From positions 1-10,370 of the forward strand of contig JAESTW010000511.1 of the NCBI GenBank assembly GCA_016763395.1: 10,370 bases of DNA, written 5' to 3'. This stretch comes from Kofleriaceae bacterium (GTDB lineage: Bacteria > Myxococcota_A > Polyangia > Haliangiales > Haliangiaceae). Of this stretch, positions 1-6,012 are shown piece after piece. Under the pieces are notes generated by a model. That model ran no database searches, was not told the origin of the DNA, and saw only the letters and a list, made by a program, of their open reading frames with translations. The first letter of the stretch is position 1. Every line of letters starts with the position of its first letter. Position numbers and translations under genes: made by a program.

Positions 1-725
1 CCTCCACGGCCCTGCAATGTATCGTCTCCGATAGCAGCAGCGGCCTTTAGCCCCTCCTCAAGATCGCCCATTTCGAGCTTGTTCCGCTCCGCGGCAGAGT
101 GCGCCCAGACACCCGCGTAGCAATCGGCCTGCAATTCTGAGCGAACAGAGAGAGCATTGGCGCCCGCTCGATTGCGAGATTTCAGACGCCGGACTTTGTC
201 CGCGGTACCGGTAATCGTCTGAACATGATGTCCGATTTCGTGAGCCAGAACGTAGGCTTGAGCAAAGTCACCCGGACCACCCAGGCCGGCGAGTTGCTTG
301 TAGAAGCTCAGATCAATGTAGGCTTTCTGGTCTGCCGGACAATAAAAAGGACCTACTTCTTTGCCTTGGGTTCCGCAAGCGCTCTTAACGCCGTCGTTAA
401 AGACAACGAGCGTGGCGCGCTGATAGCGCTTGCCCTTTGTTTTGAAAATCGCCGCCCAAGTATCCTGCTGATCATCGAGCTGAGACGAGATAAACTGGAA
501 AAGTTCGTCCTGCTCTGCCGATGGCGGATCCGAACTTGTCGTAGTAGCAGATGAGCCGCTAGAGGAAGCGAGCCCCAGCAGTTCTTTGATTCCGCCACCG
601 TTGAGCAATATGGCGATTGCAGCAATAGCCAAGCCAACGCCACCCAGAGCCACCCCGCGTTTGCCCGCCGGGCGTCCGCGGCGATCTTCTACATCTTTAC
701 TAACGTGTCCGCGTTTCCAGCGCAT
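1..725 (-). CDS. ypfJ: YpfJ/KPN_02809-family neutral zinc metallopeptidase, 3' end outside window
   Basis: The gene is read on the minus strand from ATG at 725-723. The 241 visible codons run off the window, and about 50 C-terminal residues are probably missing compared with the roughly 290-residue family. The N-terminus (MRWKRGHVSKDVEDRRGRPA) matches the family's usual MRW...VEDRRG opening, which fixes the start even though no good Shine-Dalgarno is visible. One hydrophobic segment at about residues 26-42 should anchor it in the inner membrane, followed by a Ser/Thr-rich linker. The catalytic zinc site is HEIGHHVQT at 162-170 (H162, E163, H166), with a probable third ligand E197 in SELQADCYAG. 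The family (Pfam Zn_peptidase, PF04228) is widespread and its physiological substrate is not well established. It lies 76 bp downstream of the carbonic-anhydrase-like gene on the same strand, so co-transcription is possible but not required. Confidence 0.93.
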   Translation of the reverse strand, partial: MRWKRGHVSKDVEDRRGRPAGKRGVALGGVGLAIAAIAILLNGGGIKELLGLASSSGSSATTTSSDPPSAEQDELFQFISSQLDDQQDTWAAIFKTKGKRYQRATLVVFNDGVKSACGTQGKEVGPFYCPADQKAYIDLSFYKQLAGLGGPGDFAQAYVLAHEIGHHVQTITGTADKVRRLKSRNRAGANALSVRSELQADCYAGVWAHSAAERNKLEMGDLEEGLKAAAAIGDDTLQGRG

Positions 726-766
726 AGCCGCTTGTACCACAAGCTCTCGCCATAGTTGGCAATCTT

Positions 767-792
767 GCTACGTGCGCTTGCCGCGTGCGCTT
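767..792. repeat. Two tandem copies of a 13-bp unit in the spacer upstream of ypfJ
   Basis: Bases 767-779 (gctacgtgcgctt) and 780-792 (gccgcgtgcgctt) are adjacent copies differing at two positions. They fill much of the 76-bp space between the carbonic-anhydrase-like gene and ypfJ. They could be a regulatory site for ypfJ or simple slippage. No function can be assigned from sequence alone. Confidence 0.6.
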
Positions 793-801
793 ACGCTCGT
801 T

Positions 802-1533
802 TTACCAACTGAGTTCTTGTCGCTCGCCCCGGACACACACGTAACTCGCGTTGCGCCAGACCATCGAACCTTCGACTGGCTGATGAACCTGGACACCAGT
901 GAGAACGGCGTAGTCCGCAATCTCAGTGTCGACGGTCAGCTCAATCATGTGCTCAAGTTCGTCAGTAATCAGGTTGGACATGGCCATCGTAATGGTCTTT
1001 ATGTCCAAGGGCTGTGTCTGAAAATCAGGGCCGAGCAGACGCGGCGTCAAATGCTGCTTTAGGATGCTGTATTCGATGTTGTCTTGGTCGAGGCTGAGGT
1101 CGAGCTCGCCGCTTTTGAGCTCACCCAGCATCGCCGTGAGAGCGCCGCAGGCCGATGAAGTTCCATGGCGACCTTCGCGCAGGCATTTCCCCAAGACGCC
1201 GAGCTCATCGATCCCAATGTGAGGCATCACGACATAGACGTAGCGCTCCCGACCATCCACAACTGGTGCATGTGCATGAGCCGCGCTAAACCCAGCAGTG
1301 CCGAGAGTGAGCATTCCTCCGAGACTTGAGAAGTTGAATGCTTCGCCCCAGACCTCGCGCACTGCCCAAACTAGGCTACGGCAGAGCTCGTCGCGACATA
1401 CTCCAACGCATGCAATGGTGTTGTCCGCGTCAAAACCGTATTTGGCGATAGCGCGATACGAAGAGTTGAGAAAGTCAGCCTCAGTCTGGGCACCGGGAAA
1501 ATGAATATCGATACTTTTCTGAAATTCTTGCAT
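802..1533 (-). CDS. LCIB/LCIC-like (theta-type) beta-fold carbonic anhydrase domain protein
   Basis: This 243-residue soluble protein has the hallmark blocks of the limiting-CO2-inducible LCIB/C family, whose members adopt a beta-carbonic-anhydrase-like fold and some of which interconvert CO2 and bicarbonate. The blocks, in order, are VGVCRDELCR (43-52), SLGGMLTLGTAGFSAAHAHAP (70-90), a VVMPHIGI stretch (101-108) and SSACGAL (126-132). Likely zinc ligands are C46, H105 and C129, with D48 two residues after C46 as in the beta-CA CxD arrangement. The position expected for Arg in CxDxR is L50; R52 or R47 may serve instead. No signal peptide or membrane segment is seen, so it should act in the cytoplasm. 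The ATG lies 5 bp after the transporter stop codon, and AGGAG overlapping the transporter's 3' end is its probable ribosome site, although the 12-nt spacing is long. It is probably translated from the same message as the SulP transporter. Family assignment is from motif recognition; activity is inferred. Confidence 0.8.
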   Translation of the reverse strand: MQEFQKSIDIHFPGAQTEADFLNSSYRAIAKYGFDADNTIACVGVCRDELCRSLVWAVREVWGEAFNFSSLGGMLTLGTAGFSAAHAHAPVVDGRERYVYVVMPHIGIDELGVLGKCLREGRHGTSSACGALTAMLGELKSGELDLSLDQDNIEYSILKQHLTPRLLGPDFQTQPLDIKTITMAMSNLITDELEHMIELTVDTEIADYAVLTGVQVHQPVEGSMVWRNASYVCVRGERQELSW

Positions 1534-1538
1534 TGGGA

Positions 1539-3587
1539 CTAGGCACTCCTTCGCTTCTTGCTCTCAAATCTAAAATTCAATGCTTGCGACTCTTCGCCAA
1601 AGAGCACGGCGTGCGCTTTCTCTGGGTCTTGAGCGCTAATCAGCTCCTCGCGAAGCCCGGTCTCGGACGAAAATATCCGGGCGAATGCAGCGAGAATCGC
1701 GAGATGTCGGGCGGCATCACTGGGAGGAGTTGCTAGTAGAACGATGCAATGTACTTTGTCCGGCAAGCTGGGAAAGTCCCACCCTTCTTTGGAGAGGGCG
1801 ACGATTCCAGCCATCGGCGAGCCCTCGGGAAGACTTCCGTGAGGCATTAGCAGACCGCGTCCGAGATAGGTAGATCCGGCGTGTTCACGTTCTTTGACTG
1901 TCGCTTCTAGATCTTTGGCGGACGCGCCGATCTTCGCGGCCAGTATCCCGCTCAGCTTTTCGATAGACTGCCACTTATTCTCAAAGCTCGGGTCCACCAA
2001 GATATTCTCCTGGCCAATAAACCCTAGAAGAAAGGAGTCTGCGTCCGGCGCTTCTTTGTGTTGTTCAGGACTCGGATCAAGCCGATTGCGTTCGTGGTAG
2101 CGATGCTTCAGTGTCTGCCACTCAACCCGGACGGGTGATTTATTGGCGATACGTCCGCACTCCCAGCGATCGATCAAATCCAGGCAGGCGTGGTCGATAT
2201 AGTCGAGTTCTTCGATATGGAGATGAACTTCGCGATCTCGTGGAATGCCCTCCAACACGGTCGCGAGACGAGGCAAGCGCAAAAAGGAGGCCGCTCCCCG
2301 CAAATGCACATGCGTGGTGTCACCCTCTTCGTTACTCTCGATTGAGAATCGATGAAACTGTTTGCCACCGGAGAAAGCGAGTTTCAGCGTCGCCAGTACA
2401 AGCCCTGTGATAATCCCCGTGAGCAAGTTGACGGTCACGATAATGGTTACCGTTGCTATAAAGATAATCAGCTCAGATCGCCCGTGAGCGCGAAGCTCCG
2501 CATAAGGACGATACCGGACAAGCTTGTATCCGATATAGACCAAAAGAGCGGCTAGACTTGCAGTTGGAATGACACCAAAGGCACCTGGCACCAAGAGCAT
2601 GATGAGCAGGAGCCATACTCCAAGCAGTATGGCTGAGGCTCGCGAGGTTGCCCCCGCTTGTACGTTGGCGGTACTTCGAGTTATCACTCCAGTTGTCGGC
2701 GGCGCTCCGAGTACACCACAGGCGATGTTGCCAATGCCTTGCGCAAATAGCTCGCGATTGTAGTCGGTGCGTTCACCATCGTGCATTGCATCGACTGCGG
2801 TTGCACAAAGTAGGGTTTCTGCGCTCGCCACAAAGGCTAGGGTAATTCCTGAGATCACAATTGCCGGGCTCATCATATCGCCCAAGGCACCCATGTCCGG
2901 GAATGCCAGTGAGTCGATGAAGGAAGAGGGCATACTAACTCGCTGAATGTCCCATCCGAGCAGTGCGTTGACTGCAGTCGCTCCGCCCACCGCCAAAAGC
3001 GCCGGGGGAATTCGTCCGACAATCGTTTTCTTTAGTGCAGTCGAACCGATCAAAATCACCAGGGTAAGCAGTCCGATAACTGCTGCGTGATTGTGTACGG
3101 AGCCGTCAAAGGTCAGTGCCCCCTTGTAAATCGCCTCGGGAATGCTGAGAAGGTTCTCCAGGCCACTGCCCTTCGGACTGTCGTCGACGACAACGTGGAA
3201 CTGTGCAAAGAAAATGAGGAAACCAATTCCGGCCAACATGCCGTTGATTACCGCAGGAGAAACGGCGCGGAACATTGGTCCGAGTTTCAACAAGCCCGCG
3301 ATCGCCTGTACCGCTCCCATGATTGGGACCACCACTGCCAAGCCTTTGAGGCCAAAGCGATTCACTACGTCCAAGATCATCACAGCTAAGCCAGCCGAAG
3401 GACCGCTGATCTGAAGTTTCGACCCTGCGAGACTACCGATGATAAGTCCACCGACAATCGCAGTGATGAGTCCGCGTGCTGGGGGTACGCCCGATGCAAT
3501 CGCAATCCCCATGGACAAGGGAATGCTGATAAGCAGCACAACAATTGATGGACCAAAGTCCTGTCTCCACTTCAATCCCTTAAACAT
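1539..3587 (-). CDS. SulP-family anion (probable bicarbonate or sulfate) transporter with STAS and C-terminal PTS EIIA-like domains
   Basis: This 682-residue inner-membrane protein has a SulP transporter core (about 10-405). The core shows LKWRQDFGPSIVVLLISIPL at the N-terminus, the SGPSAGLAVM motif (61-70), and the long SulP signature around ETLLCATAVDAMHDGERTDY (257-276) continuing through GAPPTTGVITRSTANVQAG (294-312). A STAS domain follows (about 410-495; LDYIDHACLDLIDRW). After a charged linker, residues about 525-665 resemble PTS enzyme IIA of the fructose/mannitol/Ntr type, with GRGLLMPHGS placing the phospho-acceptor histidine at H583. SulP proteins carry sulfate, bicarbonate and other anions, and several bacterial ones (BicA type) pair with carbonic anhydrases. 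The adjacent LCIB-like gene therefore favours bicarbonate, by inference. The EIIA-like extension would allow control by phosphorylation. ATG 3587 is the first Met and gives a standard SulP N-terminus. The Shine-Dalgarno is weak (GAGAG about 13 nt upstream). Confidence 0.92.
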   Translation of the reverse strand: MFKGLKWRQDFGPSIVVLLISIPLSMGIAIASGVPPARGLITAIVGGLIIGSLAGSKLQISGPSAGLAVMILDVVNRFGLKGLAVVVPIMGAVQAIAGLLKLGPMFRAVSPAVINGMLAGIGFLIFFAQFHVVVDDSPKGSGLENLLSIPEAIYKGALTFDGSVHNHAAVIGLLTLVILIGSTALKKTIVGRIPPALLAVGGATAVNALLGWDIQRVSMPSSFIDSLAFPDMGALGDMMSPAIVISGITLAFVASAETLLCATAVDAMHDGERTDYNRELFAQGIGNIACGVLGAPPTTGVITRSTANVQAGATSRASAILLGVWLLLIMLLVPGAFGVIPTASLAALLVYIGYKLVRYRPYAELRAHGRSELIIFIATVTIIVTVNLLTGIITGLVLATLKLAFSGGKQFHRFSIESNEEGDTTHVHLRGAASFLRLPRLATVLEGIPRDREVHLHIEELDYIDHACLDLIDRWECGRIANKSPVRVEWQTLKHRYHERNRLDPSPEQHKEAPDADSFLLGFIGQENILVDPSFENKWQSIEKLSGILAAKIGASAKDLEATVKEREHAGSTYLGRGLLMPHGSLPEGSPMAGIVALSKEGWDFPSLPDKVHCIVLLATPPSDAARHLAILAAFARIFSSETGLREELISAQDPEKAHAVLFGEESQALNFRFESKKRRSA

Positions 3588-3781
3588 CGACTATTTTTTT
3601 ACTCTCAACTTCTTATCCTGTGCGTTAGTCCACACAATGGACTCTAATCAGGTTTCCAGATTTAGGTTCAGGAATACCTATACCTAAATAAGCTCTCCCC
3701 GAATGATAGTCAAGGCTGTGATTGTCATAGCTAACTGAAATCTATGAGACGCTTACGCACGTAGGAAGTAGGGTGATAGAT
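3588..3781. promoter_or_regulatory. Divergent intergenic control region with two inverted repeats
   Basis: This 194-bp region separates the minus-strand transporter operon from the plus-strand DoxX-like gene. Two inverted repeats are visible: AGTCCA-N5-TGGACT at 3627-3643 and ATTTAGGT-N14-ACCTAAAT at 3660-3689. A possible minus-strand promoter has TTGTGT (3632-3637) and TAAGAA (3610-3615) separated by 16 bp, which would place the first repeat across its -35 element. A weak plus-strand pair, TTGTCA (3722-3727) and TATGAG (3743-3748), could serve the DoxX-like gene. The repeats are seen directly; their role as operators is inferred from position. Confidence 0.45.
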
Positions 3782-4186
3782 ATGAAAACTACATTACGCA
3801 TACTGATCGCGCTTGTCATGACTGCGATTGGACTCTCCCACTTTGTCTCACCTGATCCCTTTGTGAGGATCGTTCCACACTTCCTGCCGTGGCCCTTGGC
3901 TCTTGTCTACATCAGTGGTGCGTGTGAGATCGCTGGCGGTATTGGGCTTTTACCTAGACGCACCCGAAAACTTGCCTCATGGGGGCTAATTGCGCTGTAT
4001 CTCGCGGTATTTCCAGCGAATATCAACATGGCGATTCACAACATTCAACTCTCCGAAGGAGGACAAATACCTGTATGGGCGATGTGGGCTCGCCTCCCAA
4101 TGCAAGCGCTTTTTATCGCGCTGGTGTGGTGGTTGGGTAGAAGTCACATTCATTCTGAGGGCTTGAGTGGTGAAAAAGGTGAATAA
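3782..4186 (+). CDS. DoxX-like small integral membrane protein
   Basis: The 134-residue protein has four predicted membrane helices (about 4-22, 38-56, 65-83 and 104-118). It shows the conserved pattern of a DoxX-family subgroup: GLSHFVSPDPFVRIVPHFLP near the first loop, LVYISGACEIAGGIGLL in helix 2, and VFPANINMAIHN after helix 3. Members are often annotated as DoxX family membrane proteins; most have no proven biochemical role, and the name comes from a subunit of an archaeal thiosulfate:quinone oxidoreductase. ATG 3782 is preferred because AGGG (3770-3773) lies 8 nt upstream. An in-frame GTG at 3773 would add three residues and is less likely. It is transcribed divergently from the SulP operon and may share its control region. 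No terminator is obvious after it. Function unknown. Confidence 0.85.
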   Translation: MKTTLRILIALVMTAIGLSHFVSPDPFVRIVPHFLPWPLALVYISGACEIAGGIGLLPRRTRKLASWGLIALYLAVFPANINMAIHNIQLSEGGQIPVWAMWARLPMQALFIALVWWLGRSHIHSEGLSGEKGE

Positions 4187-4385
4187 ATGTGGGTCTCTGT
4201 ACGTCGACAAACACTAATAATATAGCTCAGTTAGGCCATACTGGATTTGTGGATCGCAAGAAATTCAAGCGGGTACCACAATACTCTTCCCAGAGGCTGA
4301 ACTGAGCACAGAAGCTGGCTAGGATACCGGCAATTAAAGACGCTTGGCCGCTGTCAGAACCGCGTCATTACTAAGGAGAATTGAG
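4187..4385 (+). other. Intergenic leader region of the Ala-Pro lipoprotein gene
   Basis: This 199-bp stretch has no credible gene. An 8-bp inverted repeat, GCTCAGTT (4225-4232) and AACTGAGC (4300-4307), encloses 67 bp. It could form a long-range stem in the transcript, or be chance. The Shine-Dalgarno aaggag (4373-4378) of the next gene lies at its right end. No convincing -35/-10 pair was found. Confidence 0.3.
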
Positions 4386-4913
4386 ATGAAAAAGAAGTTT
4401 TTAGGATTTGTACTAATCGGTGGAATGATTACCTCTGGTTGCATTGTCGGCAGCGCACGTATTCGCTCGCAAAATCAAACCGGTGGAGTCATGGTTCTCG
4501 AAGGTGACGAAGGCAAAGCCATGGAAGATGCCAACAAGAAAATGGGCGTTCACTGCGGCCCAGGCAACTTCCGCATCATTGCTCGCGACACTATCAAAGT
4601 TGGTAGTGAGAATTATGCCAATAGCGCAACCGATTACGATGAGCGTACGGACAGCGCGACTGACTCGGACACCATTGCTGCAGGTTCTGAGCGTCACGGC
4701 CGAGGCGGCTCGGACTACATCGAGGGACAGAGTACTCGAGAAGACTCTAGCGCTGTGACTCAAGGTGGTTCTAGCACCTCGTCTGTCAGTGGTACTCGCG
4801 ACGTCAACGAGATTCGCATCACGTATCAGTGTGGTGGCGCTCCAGCTCCGGCACCAGCTCCGGCTGCTCCAGCTCCAGCTCCGGCACCGGCACCAGCTCC
4901 GGCTCCATACTAA
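4386..4913 (+). CDS. Putative lipoprotein with Ser/Asp-rich middle and Ala-Pro C-terminal tail
   Basis: The start is ATG 4386, preceded by aaggag at 4373-4378 with a 7-nt spacer, and it opens with a lipoprotein-type signal sequence (MKKKFLGFVLIGGMITSGC). C19 is the probable lipidated cysteine, although the lipobox has Thr rather than Leu at -3. Residues 33-75 form a compact segment (VMVLEGDEGKAMEDANKKMG, then HCGPGNFRII) with C57. Residues 75-140 are rich in Ser, Thr, Asp and Gly and probably disordered. VNEIRITYQCGG (140-151) brings C149, which could pair with C57. The protein ends in an uninterrupted Ala-Pro run (152-174) plus Tyr. Envelope lipoproteins with a GDxxKAMxxAxxxM...HCGxGxF segment occur in related bacteria, but I cannot give a verified family name. 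A strong intrinsic terminator 25 bp downstream suggests a single-gene transcript. The Pro-Ala tail may act as a spacer or cell-wall-interacting stalk; this is inference. Confidence 0.85.
   Translation: MKKKFLGFVLIGGMITSGCIVGSARIRSQNQTGGVMVLEGDEGKAMEDANKKMGVHCGPGNFRIIARDTIKVGSENYANSATDYDERTDSATDSDTIAAGSERHGRGGSDYIEGQSTREDSSAVTQGGSSTSSVSGTRDVNEIRITYQCGGAPAPAPAPAAPAPAPAPAPAPAPY
4839..4907 (+). repeat. Ala-Pro codon repeat tract
   Basis: Codons alternate GCT/GCA with CCA/CCG, encoding 23 Ala/Pro residues with one doubled Ala. The core 6-bp pattern gctccr recurs imperfectly. Such tracts are prone to length variation by slippage or recombination. Confidence 0.9.
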
Positions 4914-4937
4914 GCCTCAGTAATTTGGCTTAAAGCG

Positions 4938-4972
4938 GAGAGCGTCAGTTAATCCTGACGCTCTCTTTTTTT
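4938..4972 (+). terminator. Intrinsic terminator of the Ala-Pro lipoprotein gene
   Basis: A perfect 11-bp stem, gagagcgtcag (4938-4948) with ctgacgctctc (4955-4965), has a 6-nt loop and is followed directly by seven T residues (4966-4972). There is no matching T-run on the other strand, so it acts on plus-strand transcription only. Confidence 0.96.
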
Positions 4973-5126
4973 GAGGTGAGATTATGGGCGATGACAACAA
5001 CAAGCCATAAGGCCTGCAGACCGCGTATTTCAGCGATCACCGGAACATACTCGGACAACGAGCGCTGGTCCTGATTCACTCTTTGGCCCCTCGTCCGAAA
5101 GACGCTCCGAGGACGAATCGGCCGCA
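4973..5126. other. Convergent intergenic region, possible weak stem downstream of the sigma-like gene
   Basis: This 154-bp region has no supported gene. A 6-bp inverted repeat, tcgtcc (5091-5096) and ggacga (5111-5116), lies just beyond the minus-strand stop codon. It is not followed by a T-run in that direction, so it is at best a weak terminator. Confidence 0.3.
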
Positions 5127-5849
5127 CTAGCTTGTCGAAAAACCTCGAGCCTGAAAGAATTCTTCGAGATAGCCGACAGTGAGCTCTACCTCCCGGCGAC
5201 TACGAGACATCTTTTCCGCGATCTCACCATAAGTGTGACCTGCCAGTGAGAGCTGAAATGTCTCTTCGAAAGAATCGATTCTCTTGATAAGGCGACGGGT
5301 ATGGAGCGGTTTGATATTCCACGTCTGAGCAAGCGCCATCGCTGCGTTCTCGCCATGATTGGCCATGGCTTCCCTCGACTCCTGCATCGTATGTTTCAAG
5401 AAGAGCTCAGCCTCCCGCTTTTTGGCCAACAGAGTGTCAGGAACCACAATTCCGTGCCCGCTTATGAGGGTGGCTAGTGAAAACCATCTGGGAAGCCTCT
5501 CCTTGTTGCCGGGCGAAAACTCTGGGTGCCGTCGCATCACGTCAATGGCCGCACTACGGGCAAGCACCCGCAGCCAAATTCGAATCGGCGGCGGATTGTC
5601 GCGAGCGAGGTATTTCTTGATTGCCCGGTACTCGCCGCTATGCAGTTTAGCGATGACACTCACCAGTATGTCGCGCCGCACATCTTCATCTCTATTGAGG
5701 CGACCTATCGGTTGCTTGCGCGTGATCTCCTCGAGCTTTGGCATCAGCGCCAGAAGCAGCTGGCCCCACGCCTCTGGATCGCTCTGCACCACGTCGCGCA
5801 TGTGCTGCTCAATTTGATCCCAGACCTCCACTCTTTCGAGTTCGAACAT
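5127..5849 (-). CDS. Divergent ECF/sigma-70-like transcription factor
   Basis: With ATG 5849 the protein has 240 residues. The segment RRDILVSVIAKLHSGEYRAI (58-77) through IRIWLRVLARSAAIDVMRRH (89-108) follows the region 2 pattern of ECF sigma factors: an acidic helix, then a trimmed W-x-RVLARSAAIDVMRR helix that corresponds to the usual I-A-R-N-x-A-I-D-x-x-R-R block. The C-terminal part (about 187-236), with HTYGEIAEKMSRSRREVELTVGYLEEFF, resembles a region 4 helix-turn-helix. The linker of about 75 residues is longer than in classical ECF factors. An upstream TTG at 5972 would add 41 residues of unconvincing sequence, so ATG 5849 is preferred although no Shine-Dalgarno is clear. It is divergent from three envelope/secreted genes, a usual arrangement for a regulator and its targets. 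It may recruit RNA polymerase or be a degenerate sigma-like regulator. The family call is moderate; the targets are inferred. Confidence 0.65.
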   Translation of the reverse strand: MFELERVEVWDQIEQHMRDVVQSDPEAWGQLLLALMPKLEEITRKQPIGRLNRDEDVRRDILVSVIAKLHSGEYRAIKKYLARDNPPPIRIWLRVLARSAAIDVMRRHPEFSPGNKERLPRWFSLATLISGHGIVVPDTLLAKKREAELFLKHTMQESREAMANHGENAAMALAQTWNIKPLHTRRLIKRIDSFEETFQLSLAGHTYGEIAEKMSRSRREVELTVGYLEEFFQARGFSTS

Positions 5850-6012
5850 AGCAGGTAGTTGGACTAAAACCACTAACACGTCAGCGCTGGCTCCACTCCA
5901 AATCGTCTCCGGAAATAAAATGGGCCCCAAAAACGATTTCTTGTGCACATGCCCGATTGTTTGCGTCCGCAAAGATTAGGGGCATGGAGCCTCACGAAAA
6001 GGAGAATCAACC
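5850..6012. promoter_or_regulatory. Divergent control region with a concentric inverted repeat
   Basis: This 163-bp region separates the sigma-like gene from the secreted-protein gene. It contains an outer inverted repeat catgccc (5948-5954)/gggcatg (5980-5986). Nested almost exactly at the same centre is TTTGCG-TC-CGCAAA (5960-5973). A possible ECF-style promoter, GGAAAT (5911-5916) with cgatt (5934-5938) 17 bp later, would start transcription just before the repeat and place it in the 5' leader as a hairpin. The repeats are seen; the promoter is weakly supported. The Shine-Dalgarno aaggag (5999-6004) lies 8 nt ahead of ATG 6013. Confidence 0.5.

Noticed and set aside
225..1062. Plus-strand open frames opposite the metallopeptidase and carbonic-anhydrase-like genes
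   Set aside because: They are antisense to genes with clear catalytic motifs and have no ribosome sites or recognisable domains.
4220..4285. tRNA-like fragment: TAGCTCAGTTAGG resembles a D-arm and ATTCAAGC a T-loop
   Set aside because: The bases flanking the T-loop do not pair, no acceptor stem can be formed and the anticodon arm is missing. At most a chance match or a decayed remnant.
4187..4385. Riboswitch or structured RNA leader before the Ala-Pro lipoprotein gene
   Set aside because: Only one 8-bp long-range inverted repeat is visible; no known riboswitch core was recognised.
4984..5010. Eight-codon reading frame (ATGGGCGAT... to TAA) with GAGGTGAG just upstream
   Set aside because: It lies immediately after a strong terminator, is very short, and no promoter is visible, so expression is unlikely.
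4945..5127. Minus-strand 60-codon frame starting with GTG at the end of the sigma-like gene
   Set aside because: It runs through the terminator hairpin of the convergent gene, has no ribosome site and shows no protein-like features.
5850..5972. 41-residue N-terminal extension of the sigma-like protein from a TTG codon
   Set aside because: The translated segment lacks sigma-like sequence, would cover the inverted-repeat region, and TTG is a poor start without a Shine-Dalgarno.
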